A stretch of 64,000 nucleotides of DNA, taken from contig MNCI01016028.1 in assembly GCA_015680685.1 (NCBI GenBank), forward strand, positions 147,538 through 211,537, in the 5' to 3' direction. The DNA is from Gnetum montanum (lineage: Eukaryota > Streptophyta > Gnetopsida > Gnetales > Gnetaceae). Under the pieces are notes generated by a model. The model did no database searches. It was not told the DNA's origin and was given only the letters and a program-made list of their open reading frames with translations. Shown here piece after piece: positions 24,700 to 38,201 of this stretch (position 1 is the first letter of the stretch; every line of letters begins with the position of its first letter). Position numbers and translations under genes: made by a program.

Positions 24700-26300
24700 C
24701 AAATTAAAATTAAAATGAGTTATTAGACCAATAATCATGTAAAGTATATCTCATGTCCAGCTTGTTGCTTAGATTACTTAACCCACAAATGTCATGACAT
24801 AGGACAATCTCTTACTTATCCCTACCCATGGCCATGAAGGCCTAGAAATCTCTCTCTTAGTAAACTTTGGTGATGTCAAATGTTGCTTCCATCCAATTCC
24901 TAAATCTATTTGCTCTTGTTTGTAATTTATATTGTGATTGGGATTGGTTATCATGGCCAACGTGATCAATGGAAGGATTTTGGTAAAGTAAAATTTGGGG
25001 AGCCTATTGTACATAGATGCATGGATGAAAGAAAACCAAACTAGAATCTTAACTTCTAGATGATCTATGACATGTTTCCTTAATTTAATTTCACCAATGG
25101 TTATACCATAGAACAATTAAGGCTAGACGACATTGGTAGTGGTAGGTATGAGCTTACACTCAAAAAGGAGACTTGGAGATCTATCCCTATTATGTGAATG
25201 AGTAGTAGTGAAGGGATGAAGCATTGGATCTCTCATAGAATGTATATCATGCTCACATGCTCTCATGAGCTAATTGATGGTTGGCTAGGTATCTAGTGAT
25301 GTTGCACAATCACATTCTCTATCTTGTTCATCATTTATTATCCATCACTTTTTTTCATTATGTGCATTGTTATGTGTGGTAAAAAGTTGATTGATTAAAG
25401 TGGAGGATGAGATTTGGCCATCTGAAAGGATAGACTTACGTTTGATGCTAATGTCTCACTAGTTATTAGGAATCTATAGGTGTTCCATCAATGGGTTTCA
25501 CAAGGGTAAGAAAGGAAAGTGTCTATTATAAGGAGGACCCACTTGTGAATTCTTGATGGCTTGGCATTATGAGTGAGTAAGTTCAAGCTTATCTCCCAAG
25601 CAATGGTGGTGGTTGCATGGCATAAAGCACTCAATTGATCTTCCACTTGTATGATTTTTAACTCTATGAGCTTCAAGGTTTGATCATATCAATATTTTCT
25701 ATCTTACTATAATTACAAATATTTGTTTGACCTTGGGATTTACTATTTGTCTTCTATTTTTATAACTCCTCTTTTCTAGTTCTTAGATTATGGGAATGAC
25801 TAGATTCAACATTATGATTTAAATTCCATAAGTTTGGATGTCATTTAAAATAAGATTTTAATAGTTTGGCCTTCTTGCTCTCTTTTTTAACTTTTTTGGT
25901 TTGTTCCTTAGTTGAAATTTTAGGATTTTGATGGGAATTTGTTCTTCTTGTTCTTTTCATTTGCATTGTTCATGTGGTTGAAGTGAGATGTCTTGTAACT
26001 CAGTCATGGGGGAAAGGCATCAATTTGGATACATACTTTGTAATTTTGGTAGTTATTTAAATTATGTCCATCTTATTTTTATTATCCATGCATGCCTTGA
26101 TTCCATAGTTATGATTATGTTTCTCTCATGCCCCCAATAGTTGTAATTATTATTATTCCTATGGCCATTTTTTACAATGGTAGCATAATGCCTTGGGAAT
26201 CTCACTTGATTTTTAGCATTTTCATAGCTCATCATGTTTAGGCAAGAGAGCAACCAACCTTGAAAGAACATGAGAAACAAAATTAATCACTAAATGAAAT
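24700..26300 (-). other. fragmentary minus-strand open frames, unrecognised
   Basis: Short minus-strand frames at 24778-25116, 25488-25676 and 26062-26280 are separated by many stops. One includes an Asn-rich stretch with GHRNNNNYNYWGHERN. Their density and shared strand suggest one decayed ORF, perhaps of an LTR element, but no family was recognised. A plus-strand G-run motif, CTCAGTCATGGGGGAAAGG, lies at 25998-26016. Confidence 0.3.
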
Positions 26301-26699
26301 ACTTGTACATGAGAGACCTAGCTTAAGAGAGAGATTTAAAGGCATGCAATCATGCTCTTGATCTTTTAGGTTGAGCATCTGCCCTTTCAAGATCTTTTGA
26401 ATGAGTCCCAAAGGAGCCAGTAAAAGATGATTTCAAAGTGGATGATGTGGAAGAAGGCATAGATGCAAATGATGTGTAGTAAAGACCTATCCTTTTAGCT
26501 TCTTCCTACTCCATGTAGGCATGTTAGGGAGGTTTTATCCTCTGCCACAATACCCTGGCACTTATTTTTGAGATGTCTCATATTGTAATATAGTCATGAT
26601 CTATATTGTATATTTATAACTTCTCCACATTGATCTTGTCATGTGTATAGTCATTGCTTTTTTATTTTGAGTTATAAAGATATGGAACTAGCTTTACTC

Positions 26700-27480
26700 A
26701 GTCATGGAGGTATGATGAGGCATCCAGTAGTAATTTGCAAGGTGATTGTAAGTCCTAGAGTTGTGAAGTATTTCATATTCCTTGTGTTTGTAGACTAGCA
26801 TATTTAGTTGAGGTTCTTGGTCTCCTACGATGCATTCTTGCATTTAATTTAATACTCTAAGGTTATGTGCATGATTCCAAACTCTTTAGGATGATTTTAG
26901 CTTCATTTAGATGTCCTAGGATTCTTTTAGCATGCTCCCTTAGGCTCTAGCTCTTATTCAGGATTGAAGGTACAAAGTGTAATTTTTGGAAAATGTTCTA
27001 ACCACCCTATGTTAGCACACCTCCTGCATTAATGTAGGTGCATTGATATATCCCCCCATAGATTTAGTTTACCTTTGTTTATCTTTAATGTGACTAGGAT
27101 CATCTTAGGCAATGTTGATGGACCTTCATTAATGCTTAGGTTTTATTGAACCTCCTTCCTTTCATTGTGAATACTTGGGATGAGCTCTAATACATAACTT
27201 AGTCATAACTTACTTGTAATTAGGATTTCATTTAGACTTGTGGCAACTAGTTTGTATGAAGAGCCCTTTCTCCCTTGGGTAGTTGATTTTTTTCCTTGTC
27301 TTGTGTGTGTTTTGAGTCATTGCTTTTATAAGTGTGGAGAGACTATATTAGAGTGCTACATTTCTTATGTAGCCTAGAATTGTTTGGTCTATGAGGAGTC
27401 ATATTGTTGGTGACCGTTTGGGACGTGACCACCAATGAGTGTCCTCAAACAGGATTTAGGTGCTTGCTAATCTCTGGCAA
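26700..27480 (+). repeat. probable LTR with polypurine-type motif at left edge
   Basis: CTCAGTCATGGAGGTATGATG at about 26699 resembles the tract next to the 3' LTR at 14229. An LTR would start near 26712 (TGATGAGGC). A TATA-like TTTATAAGTGTGG lies near 27325. The right edge is a guess and no partner was found. Confidence 0.35.
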
Positions 27481-27499
27481 CACCAAGGCCCAGATACCT

Positions 27500-28700
27500 C
27501 CAAATAGACTTAGAAGTTAATGTGATTATGTGTGTGTGCTATTGCAGTGTGTTGTTGTGAAAGATGAAACAATTGGGTTGTGTGTAAAACTATAAATGAC
27601 TTATCTTAAAGAGATTCAGCCAACTTTGTAAAGTACTGNTTTAAACAAGGTAAAATGATATGAGTAAACACTTCGCAATAAAGCTATCCCAAATTCAATA
27701 ACTACGAATTGTTCAAACTTCCAAGGCTCAAATAAGCAATTTCTTCAAGACAATCCTACTATGCTACCCAAAAAATTGCTACGTAAACTATCACGTACCA
27801 GACTTTATTTTGGCTAGATAATGGATGTCAAAAATTACATTCAATAGAACCTTCAAAAGACTTGAAAATTTTTGATTGAAATACCACGGAGATTCACTTT
27901 AAAGATAAAAGAAGCTATTCTGGTCTTATCAAATTACCAAAGATTTTCTGAACCCTCTTGACTATTGAATTGTTCAATGGCTTGACTACATGCAAAGGCT
28001 CTCTTACAACAATCTCAATAGCGGTTCTTATACATTGCACAATAATAAAATTCACTACTAAAATGCTCTTAAGGCTTTCAAACACAAGCACTTCTATGAC
28101 AAAATTTTAATAGAAATTTTCTATCATGCAACAAGAACAATAAGAGTAATCTAAAAATCCCAAAATTACTTGCCAAGAATGATACTATCTAAACCACTAG
28201 CTAAAAAATTTAAAAAAAATAAAAAATAAACATAACTCATAGGACTATGACAAAGAGGCTGAAATGTTGTCTTTAACAAGTCATCTTACAAGCAATCTTT
28301 CACAATGTCTTCTTTTTCCAATGCTCTTCTACCCCCCCTTTTGCTATCAAGACCCTTGAAGCCTTTTTATAGGGTCTCATAGGTAGTTAGATATTATAAA
28401 ATATCTTGGGTAACTTCTTTTCCAAGTAAGGAAGTTATAACTTGCCCAACAAGTTAGGAGATATTACTTGCCCAACAAGTTAGGAAGTTATAACTTATAC
28501 ATGAAGTTAGGAGAAAATCATGCTAACATTGGCATATGTCTTTTTGGTAATTTAAAAATAGCTACAATTATCATGGAATTTTACTTAACTATAATCTTCC
28601 ATAGGAATAAAAAGGATACTAACCAAATGTCTCCTTTATATAGGATGTTACACAAATATCCCAAAAATTTCTTTTCTCTTTTTCAATGCAATGTTGTCAA
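27500..28700 (-). repeat. probable LTR-like unit, minus orientation
   Basis: A good minus-strand TATA box, TATAAAAAGG, lies at 28362-28371. To its right, in the position of U3, a 26-bp unit containing ACTTGCCCAACAAGTTAGGA occurs twice (28440 and 28466). No coding sequence was recognised. Boundaries are approximate. One undetermined base is at 27639. Confidence 0.35.
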
Positions 28701-29002
28701 AGTATATCTAATACTATGCATGTCTTAATTAATTAATTTTTTTGTGTTATAGTTTTAGATAATGGTTAAGGAAACCTTTCTTAAAATAGTCGTATCCATA
28801 ATTTGCAACACTTGCCACTGTGAAACCTTGCTCATTGCATTCTTTCCCATTATTTTCTACCAAGAAAGTTTTTAACAGAAATGATGGATTCATATTATGA
28901 CTTTTACAAAGTGGAAGTTGGTGCACCAGGGCATCGTTGATGTAGAGCTAATGGTGGTTCTGTCATCCATTTCTTTTTCCCTCTTTTCTTGAATTTCTTG
29001 CA

Positions 29003-29430
29003 TTATTTTAAATAGTGTAGATAATAGCAAAATAAGTGGTTGCAGCTACATCTGACATCTGGAACAATGTCGTCTCCATTTTCACTAACGGCACCATTGA
29101 AACAGCATGTATCAGTAGTGGCTTTGGCTCTAGCTTGATCTAGCCAAAGGAGGTCATGTGTTGATGCTACCCTCATCTTCTTGACATGGTAGGAGTGGGA
29201 TATCTGGAACATTCTGCGTAGTGCTCTTACTTGCCACCATCTGTCACCAAATGTTGTACATACCACAAATCGCTGATGTCTTTGTAGTAGGCCACTACTT
29301 TAATGGCAGCAACAATGCTGTTTTCATTTTCATCGTTGTTGCGGTTGATGTAGATCTTCCAATGATGCCAACAACGAGGTTGTGGCAGTGATGCATCCCG
29401 TGGTAGAGCAGCTATAGTGAGCCAAGCCAA
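29003..29430 (-). pseudogene. cytochrome P450 pseudogene fragment, N-terminal part
   Basis: Minus-strand frames give VVAYYKDIS followed, after a frame change, by FGDRWWQVRALRRMF and SHSYHVKKMR. This is the region around the C-helix W-R-x-x-R motif of plant CYP71-clan P450s (..DIxFAPYGDYWRQVRK..). It lies downstream, on the same strand, of the central/C-terminal P450 fragment at 29450-30215, so the normal order is inverted. It is either a piece of a second tandem P450 copy or a rearranged part of the same gene. The frame is broken. Confidence 0.65.
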
Positions 29431-29449
29431 CTAGAGGTTAAAAGACTAG

Positions 29450-30215
29450 AATGGTAGCAGTTAATGGTGCAAGCCTCCCTGGTTAAGCGTAGAACCAGCA
29501 ACGATGCCACCAGATGCAGATGCGTTGTTTCTTGCATGATCCCCACAAGGAAGGGTACATTTGGGATATCTAATTCCATTGATTGCGGCCTACTACTGAA
29601 TCAAGTTTTGCTTTGGCTTGTTCCATTGACGCAGGGCTATGAAGAAGCTCTATGAGTCCCCATTCTATGAGATTTGCAGAGCTTTCAATTCCATCGATGA
29701 CGATTTCCTGCGTGTAAGCCTTTACTCTTGTCTGGCTGAGGCCAATTTGTGGATCGTCTGCCAGTTGCAGGAGAACATACTCCAGATCTTGAGAGGTGTA
29801 CTTTTCTATGCTCTGCATATGGTTCCAGTGTTTTTCTATTACTTCGTCCACACGTACGTTCAGATTCTTTCTCACCTTTTTCATGTAGTAGACATAGCCC
29901 TGAAAATCAAATGATCCAAGCACAGGAATAAAATTGCCAAGATTCAACACACCATTGAGCACAAACAGCTCCTCGATCATCTCCCGGAATTCCTACGGCC
30001 CAATCCTGTGACTAGCCTTCTCATCCAAGTACCTCTTCCCAAAAATCATGCAACTGATAATATTATTACTTAGCGTCGATGTTTCAACCGGTAGGTTGAT
30101 TGACTCACCGTGGCCGACATAAATGGCCAAAATGTCGCGTCTGACCTCCTCAACGATGATATGTGCCAGCGCCTCCAAACCTCTTCACACCAAAGAGCTC
30201 CATCCAGCAAATCTT
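29450..30215 (-). pseudogene. cytochrome P450 (CYP71 clan) pseudogene, central part
   Basis: The minus strand encodes the middle of a P450: MELFGVKR near 30200, then LSTLSNNII-type sequence (TSTLSNNIISCMIFGKRYLD), an in-frame TAG at 29993-29995, then EMIEELFVLNGVLNLGNFIP, and an I-helix segment IVIDGIESSANLIEWGLIEL in which the usual GGT(E/D)(S/T) is DGIES. It continues with LDSVVGRNQW, a frameshift near 29575, and a K-helix ETTHLHL where the invariant E-x-x-R has lost its Arg. LTREACTI follows near 29480. The N-terminal membrane anchor and the heme-binding Cys loop are missing. Such enzymes oxidise specialised metabolites at the ER; this copy cannot. The NFIPVLGSFDFQGYVYYMKK stretch is typical of the clan. 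Confidence 0.85.
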
Positions 30216-31179
30216 TAAATTATACATTATTAGAAAATATGTTCTACGCAAGCTTAACACAATTCCATCAGTCAAATGCTCTTTTATGTGAAGACTCCAC
30301 TCTCTATATACTGCAAATTATTGAAGGAGATCTTATTTTTCTTTTGCAGTTTCCAATAGCAAATGACAATTGTGGTTTAGGGTTCTAATAGCTTGAAATA
30401 TTTTCCCCAAATTTACCTAGGGCTTCCTGGGTTTTTCTTTTCAAAAACCTTTAATCAATTTTATCATGCCAACCTGTTCCATGAAATGGCCAAAATGTGC
30501 CAACACCTGTATTTCATAGTGAACAAAGCTTATGATTTTTCCTTATTTCACCATTAATGTCTTAAACATAAAAACTACAAAAATGTTTAATTAATTTCTA
30601 TTTGATTAACCTATGATGATTCATTCTTATCCAAGGAGGCTATAACTATATGACATGATGTTGGGCCATCAAGGTTATGACTAAGAGCCATCTTGCTACA
30701 TTTCATGTGTGTTGTTGTACATGTTCCTAATAGGGATTGCAACATGTGCATTGCACCAAATTTCACAAGGGATTGTGATGCATGTATATTTATGTTTATT
30801 TTATTCTTATAATTATAAAATCCTTAAAAATTATTAAATATAAAATTATAATTACACTCTCTATTCTCTCATCATGATAGCATGGGTTTTCATTTGTATC
30901 ATATGTATTATAATCCCTTTTATATTTATTGAATGTAATGATATAGATGAGCGTTCTTGGTAATCCATTCAACATCATCTTCAAAGCTTATGACCAAATC
31001 ACACTACATTATGTATGATAAATTTCATTGATCCAAAATTGGTGGGATCCTTATTAGAAGAGAAATATAAATTTAAAGTAGCAAAAAAGCCACCTAATGA
31101 TCTAGACAAGCATAATCTTTTGACATAGGATTTCATAAAAATGCATTAAAGTATATCCCTAAAAATTGAGGTAATCTAT
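30216..31179. other. no gene recognised
   Basis: AT-rich sequence between the P450 fragment and the Athila-like pol fragment. No motif supports a call; small open frames here are short and unsupported. Confidence 0.4.
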
Positions 31180-32774
31180 GAAATCACACAAAGATCTCAA
31201 ATATTACATAATGCAAGGTCATTTCTTAAGCATACAAGGTTCTATCAAAACTTCATTAAGAATTTATTCAAGATTTTCAAATTGATGGTGGAGCTTATAA
31301 AGAAATATTCTTTCTCTAGACACATTATTATGAGAATGCATTTAAGCTTCTCAAACAAAGGCTTGCAATTAGTCCAAGTCATTTCACATTATGATAGATA
31401 CATCCAACTATGACTTGGGAGCCGTGGTTATATCAAAGGATGAAAAAAAGCATCAACACCACATCCATTATGTAAGTAGGATCATCATTAGTGCACAACA
31501 AAACTACACCATAATAGAAACTAGATTGATGGTGTTTATGTATGCTCTTAAAAAGTTCAAGTACCATGTACTTGGATATTTTGTCTTTATACATATTAAT
31601 CATAGTATGATTCAATTCCTAATTAACAAGCTAGTGGTGCACCCTTGAATCATTTGATGGCTAATGATCTTATAGGAGTTAAACATTACAATGATAGATA
31701 AAAAGAGATTTAGGCATGTTATTGCAAATCATTTATCAATATTCTAATGTGATAATAAGATTCATGTAGATCTTTTATCAAATTAAATTTTGGAGGAATT
31801 CCTATTTACAAGGCTACCTTGGTCTCTTTATTAAAAACCACTTCTTAGGTCACTACTCACTTTATTGAAGAAGAAAAGGATCCCTATTGATTAGAGAAAC
31901 ACAAGATTTAGTAATTCCTACATCAAGTCAAATACTTGATGAAAATAGAGGAAAATCCTTATAAAATATTTCCTAATGGCTTGATATATTGATATGCATT
32001 AGACGAGAACCAAATAAGAGTTCTCAATAATGTACACAAAGAACCAATTGATGGTCACTACATGGAAAGAAGAATGACCATTAGGATTCTCATGGCTAGT
32101 TACTTCAATCCAACTCTCTTCCATTATGTAGGCTAAGGTAACTATCATAACTGATTTTACTATAACAATTGCTACTTAATTCTTTGAGAAACATGTAGTA
32201 AACAAGTTTGGTATGCCTCATGCACTTATAGTTAATAATGACACTCATTTTACAAAGCTAACTTTCAAGGAACTTAAGCAATGATTAGGGCTAGAGCATA
32301 AGTTGACTACACTATATTGCCCCTAAGCCAATGGACAAGCTAAGGTTACCAACTAGGAGATAAATAAAATATTATCATGAAAAATTAGTAAATATAGGAA
32401 ATATGGAATCACCAAACTTAATGATGATCTATGGGCTTATATGTTAATATGAAAGCTTTCTATAAATTATTCTTCATACAAACTACCTAAGCTACTAACA
32501 TAAGTTAAATTCTGTATATTTAACACTACATGTGAATTAGCCTTGGACCTCATCTTAGCACCACAAGAGCAATTGAAAAACCTAAATGTACAAAGCAAAA
32601 ATAGAGTGATAACCCATATTAGCAATGAAGTCCACAAAGTCTATATCAAATAGATGCATGATTTAAAAATTTAACACCTAGACCTTCAACCTAGAGATAA
32701 GGACCTCTACTACAACATAAATAATGTATCTTAGTACACCAAGTTTTAAACATTTTGGAAAGGGTCATACATAG
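31180..32774 (+). pseudogene. Athila-like Ty3 RNase H and integrase remnant (copy 1)
   Basis: The plus strand reads VRSFLKHTRFYQNFIKN (end of RT, about 31220), then RNase H at 31391-31648 with HYVSRIIISAQQNYTIIET matching the HYASRTLNxAQxNYTTTEK signature, and VIANHLS near 31720. Integrase follows without a second RNase H domain, which fits Athila rather than Tat: VHKEPIDGHYMERRMTIRIL (about 32030-32090), SYFNPTLF, an apparent internal deletion, KFGMPHALIVNNDTHF (the second Asp region, altered), NGQAKVTN with stops, and FWKGSYIV near 32760. It is dead by stops and by loss of the first catalytic region. Confidence 0.8.
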
Positions 32775-35261
32775 TTATAAAATCCCTATTAATTATTTAA
32801 AAAATATTATAAATAACTAATAAAAATGCTACAAAATATCAAGGATCCAGATTTAATAATTCAAACAAAAGTTGTAAAATAGATAACAATTATTAATTAG
32901 AAGCATAAATATAGTAGACCAAGATAACATAACAATATTTCTTATTACTAGCATAAATAATTTGATAAAATTAATTTATATAAAAATAAAAATTAGTGTA
33001 GTCACAAAAATATAAATGTCAAAAAATTTCATAGTTACACCATAAAATAGTATCCAATATAACAATTCTAGCAATACTTGTTTTACCTTAATTGGACATC
33101 TAGAAATAAAGATGTTTACATTTGGAATTTACCAAATTAAATAATAAAATTAAAAATACTACTAAAATATTAATATATAATAAATAATATTAACTTTTTA
33201 AAACATATAACACACATCAAAATGAAAATTTGATCCTTGCAATGTCATGATTTGAATGGCATAGATGACAATTTCATATCTATCATACTTTATTATTTAT
33301 TCACAAAAATAGGTACGACTTAAGTATTACAAAATTGTACAAGGTTTCTATTTTACAAAAATATAACATATAAAAAAATTATTTTTCATGTTTAGAGGGT
33401 CCATATTGTAGAGAATTAATATAGGTTTTGTTTCGTATCCCTCTTCTAGTATTTCCATGGCTACTCTAGGCTCTCTACATCAAATGTAAGAGGAGTCAAA
33501 AATTCTCAAATAAGATAGGTTATTTTATTTTCCTCTTTATGAAGCATAAAGGTTCTTGGCCAATGATGTTAAGATAGAATCTAGATAAATATTTCCAATT
33601 AAATATTTAAAAATGCTTGAAATTTAAAAAAATATCCTATTTTTTTTTTAAAATCCAAAAGAAATCAGAAAATCCAAGAATCTATCTTTTATCGAGGCAT
33701 CTTTGAAGGCTAGCTCATGGTTATACTTACTACAAAATAAATATATTGATAGGTCTTAAAATAATCTCACTACTATCATCAGATTATCCTTTTAATTATT
33801 TAATGTTCAAAGATATCACAAATTTATCTAACAAAATTCCAAAGAGTATATATTTTGTTGAGGCATCTTTGAAGGCTAGCTCTTGGTCATCCTTACTACC
33901 AAAAGGGATACACAAAAAAATCTTCAAATAACCTTACCACTATCATCAGATTATCCTTGTGATCCCAAATGAGCCACTCATGGCTATTTTTTGACAATAG
34001 CCTCACTACTAACATTTCCAAAGATCGAGGTTCATGTCTCATCAAAAAAATAGATCTTAACTATGTCTTACTACATACCATTTGAGTCAATTGATTAGTG
34101 CCATGGTCTTGGCTTGTTTCCTATCCTCACATGAACTTACAAATCAAAATCAAAGGTAAGAAATAAATCCAAATCCTTATTCCTATGATGTTGATACCAC
34201 AAAAGAACACTTCACTACTACATGTAGATGGGAGCATCTAAAATATTTGTGGCTTCCAATACTATATGAGAAAAATTGGTCTTAAAAATATTATTATTTT
34301 ATTCCAAAACTTTAAAAGATTTTCAAAATAGCCAGAAATTCCACAAAATTCTTGCAAAATCATGCTTATATCAAGATTTGATCCAAGATAATCATAAAAT
34401 ATCTAAGAAAAAAGTTGAGAAAAGTTTTCAAAATTTTAAAAATTTACTTTTATAATAGAAAATTATCTGGACAAGATTACAATATAAATTCCTATATAAA
34501 AATAAGTCCAAAATGATAAAATTCGATAGAGTCTCAACTTAATAATTAAAATCATGAAAGAATAGGAGTGTTACATGAAAAGGAAAGTAAAATAATCTTT
34601 CTTATAGTGTTGGTAGGACTTTTAAAATCTTCTTATTGTCTTTCCTTCCCACAAAAATTCCTAAATTAGCTTTTACCTTGCTTTGAAAAAACATATATTA
34701 AAGGCCACAATCTATTTATAAGTGAAAGAATCACATGACTCATGATACTTTGGCTTGGTAAGTAAAAGAAATGAGCTTAGAATAGAAGAAAATAAGCTGA
34801 AATTAGCTTAGAAATGAAGAAATAGGGTGAAAATGGTTTTTATTTTACAAAAACTAGAAAACCCAATGCATACATAAGGTGCCAAAAAAATCAAAGAGAG
34901 GTAGTGGTGTAAGAAAAAAAAAATGCACATAACATATATATCTTATGTTTATAACATATATTCATTTATGTTTACTTACTTTACTTTTCCTTACTAACTA
35001 CCTTTCATGTGATTGCCTTACTTATAATTTTGATTTTTACATAAATATTTTTACAGGTTCTTTTATAATTTTTCTTCTCCAACTAATACCCTTAGGGTTT
35101 AACACTCATAACATGTAGCCCAGGACTCCAAATGAAAGTTTATTTGAACATATAGAATTCTTATCAAGTGCTTTACCTAGTTGTATATTGAAATCATATA
35201 TGAGCTTCACTTATCATAGTAATCTAGTTCAAATGTCAAAACTTTTATGGTATTTTTAGCA
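32775..35261 (-). repeat. 2.5-kb LTR-like unit, copy 1
   Basis: Aligns through its whole length with 38202-40759. The right edge is CA (35260-35261); the left edge is degenerate where copy 2 has TG. A minus-strand TATA box, TATAAATAGA, lies at 34711-34720. It directly follows the integrase end in both copies. Its right flank is unrelated to that of copy 2, so similarity stops exactly at the unit edge. Confidence 0.7.
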
Positions 35262-35664
35262 AACTAAAAATGTGATATCTTGAAAACTGTAACTTCACTT
35301 CTAGTGAACCAAGGGTTAAAACTAATATTTTTAAATGTCCTAGATACATTAATAAGATTATATTCTAGGTAAAACATCATCCTAAAGTACTCTCATAAAA
35401 AAAACTAATTTATGTAATATTTAATTATAATTAAAAATGAACTCTAAATTCTAGTTTAATGACAAAAGTTAATAAGGGATATAGTCTGGATAGGATTAGA
35501 GTCTAAAGTTGATCCATGAATAGAGTATTACATAATAAGAATAAAAGATGCATAGCTAAATGTGCATAACTAAATGTACATAATAATGACTGAAAATGCA
35601 TAATTGAATGTGTATAAAGACTATAATATGCATAGCCACATACTTACAATGGCATGATAATTAT
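35262..35664. other. spacer with degenerate short repeats
   Basis: Contains a loose tandem series of GCATAACTAAATGT-like units at about 35548-35640. No coding motif was seen. Confidence 0.5.
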
Positions 35665-36910
35665 GATAAATGTTAATATCTACCAATTGTTGCAAGAGTG
35701 TTTTGGCTAAGTCACAATAAGGTTGTAAGTGTTTTGCCTTAGAAGTGTATACCTCGGTTCCTTAGTTAACCACTAATTGAGAATATCCTTTGACAATCAA
35801 GCATATAAACCTATGGTCATGAGTTATCATCAATCCTATGATTAACCCTTCATATTCCACCATGTTGTTGGTATATGAGAACTTAAAGTGATAGGAAAAA
35901 GATTGAATATCACCAAAGGAAAGTGTAATGATGAGATCAACACTAGCTCCATTTGTAGTTGAAGCTCCATCAAAGTGCATAATAGCCTCATAACCTTCAT
36001 GTATGCTACTAACAACATGGACATGCTCATCAGAAAAATCAAGATCTATGGTCACATTATGTTCAATTAGAGAAGTGGTTAACTATGTGGCTATGGCTTG
36101 GCCTTCGGTTGAGGCTTGGGAAAAATAATGTAGGTCAAATTTGGATATTATGGCTATCCATTGGGCTATTTGACTACTTTCATAGATGTTGGTTATAATG
36201 GCTCTTATTACATTGTCTTTGCATATGACATTGACTTGACCTCTAAAGAGGTAGTGTCTTCATTTATTTAAGGAGAAGACTAAATCTAAGCAATGCTTTT
36301 TAACATTGGTGTGCCAAGTCTCATTGGCTATTAAGGCATGGCTTAACTAGTAAATAAGCAACTCTACTTCATCATCTTATTTTCAATAAAGCAAGGAGGC
36401 TATGGATGTATCAGAGACTTTGAGATAGATGTAGAATGATTTATCTTTTTGAGGTGGATATATAGTTGGAAATTGGGCTAAATCTTGCTTAATATTATCA
36501 AAGGCTTCTTGGCACTTATTTGTCCACTCATAGTTAACATCCTTCTTGAGCAAGTGTTGCATGAGTCATAGCTTGTCTATGAACCTTAAGATTAACCTAT
36601 GAATAAATTGTAATCTACCTTATGAACCACATAGTTTCTTAAGGTTGTTAGGTGTTGACAAACTGGTTATGGCCTCAACCTTATTGGGAGCAATGTGTAT
36701 TCTTAACTCTGAGACTAATGTTGAAGGACTAAGTTTAGATCACGTGCATGATCATTGGCTATCTTAGACTTTATTATGATGTCATCAACATAGTCACTAA
36801 GAAAACCTAGCATGTAGTCACTAAAGATATAGGTCATAGCTCATTGGTATGTTGCACCTACATTCTTTAGGTTGAAAGGCACCATCATGTAACAAAAGAT
36901 TCCATAGTAG
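35665..36910 (-). pseudogene. Tat-type Ty3 pol fragment: RT end, RNase H, second RNase H
   Basis: On the minus strand the order is RT palm (GYYGIFCYMMVPFNLKN near 36880; the catalytic YVDD is intact at 36781-36792), RT connection, RNase H (SHALIANETWHTNVKKHCLD near 36330) and the extra archaeal-like RNase H that defines Tat elements (35762-36055: MHFDGASTTNGASVD, then TNNMVEYEGLIIGL and KGYSQLVVN). After a stop it continues with KAKHLQPYCDLAKTLLQQL near 35700. Integrase is missing. At about 36910 it meets plus-strand pol sequence head-on, marking a rearrangement or nested insertion. Confidence 0.85.
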
Positions 36911-36914
36911 CCAA

Positions 36915-38201
36915 TAGATTGATGGTGCAAGTAGGAGCATGATTAGTGCACAATAATCAAAAAAGGATCGATGGTGTTGGTGTATGCTCTTAAAAAGTTT
37001 AAGTATTATGTACTTGAATAATTTGTCTTTATGAATATTAATCATAGTGTGATTTGATTCCTAATGAAAACCCTCAAATCATTTGATGACAAATGATCTT
37101 ACAAGAGTTTAACATTACAATGATAGATAAAAAGAGATCTAGGAATGTTATTGAAAATCATGTATCAAGATTCTAATGTGATAACAAGATTCATGTAGAT
37201 CCTTTATCAAATTAAATTTTTGAGGAATCCACATTTACAAAGGCTACCTTGCTTTCTTTATTAACAACCACTCTTTAGTTCACTTCTCACTTTATATATT
37301 TGAAGGAGAAAAGGATCCCTATTGACTAGAGAAACATAGCATCCAATAGTTCTTGCATTAAGTTAAACACTTCATGAAAATAGAGGGAAATCCATATAAA
37401 ATATTTATTGATGGCTTGGTATACTGATATGCATTATAGGAGAACCAACTAAGAGTTCTCAAGAATATATACAAAGAACCATTTTGTGGTCATTACATGG
37501 AAAGAAGAACGATCATCAAGATTCTCATGGCTAGTTACTTCAAGCCAACTCTATACTATTATGTAGGCTATGGTAACTACCATAACTAATTGTACTATAA
37601 TAATTACTACTTAATTGTTTTGAGAAAAAAGTTTGCTATGTCTCTTGCACTTATATTTAATAATGACACTCATTTTACATAGCTAACTTCCAAGAAACTT
37701 ATGCAATGATTAGGAGTAGAGAATAAGTTGACTACATCATATTACCCCCAAGCCAATGGAGAAGCTAAAGTTACCAACTAGGAGATAAATAAAATATTAA
37801 CATGTACCATTAGTAAATATAGGCAAGATTGGATCACCAAACTTAATTATGATCTATGGGCTTATATGTCTATGTGAAATCTTTCTATTAATTATTCTTC
37901 GTGCAAACTACCTAAGCTACTAACATAAGTTGAATTATGTATATTCAACACTACATGTCACCTAGACTTAGATCTCATTTTAGCATAAAAAATGTGACTA
38001 ACAAACCTAAATGTGATAAGAAAAAATAAAGTGATAATCCTTATGCATAATAAAGTCCACAAAATCTATGTCAAATAGAGGCATGATCTAAAAATTCAAT
38101 ACCTAGATCTTTCAACCTGGAGATAACATCTTCTAGTACAATCTAAATCATGTATCTTAATACACCAAGTTTCAAACATTTTGGAATGGACCATACATAA
38201 T
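36915..38201 (+). pseudogene. Athila-like RNase H end and integrase remnant (copy 2)
   Basis: Matches 31480-32774 nearly end to end, including the RNase H tail (about 36940-37060), the VIENH equivalent, the integrase N-terminus (about 37480), the same internal integrase deletion near 37560, the N-N-D-T-H-F second-Asp region (about 37655) and the FWNGPYII end at about 38190. The 5' part is cut off by the minus-strand Tat fragment. Confidence 0.8.
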
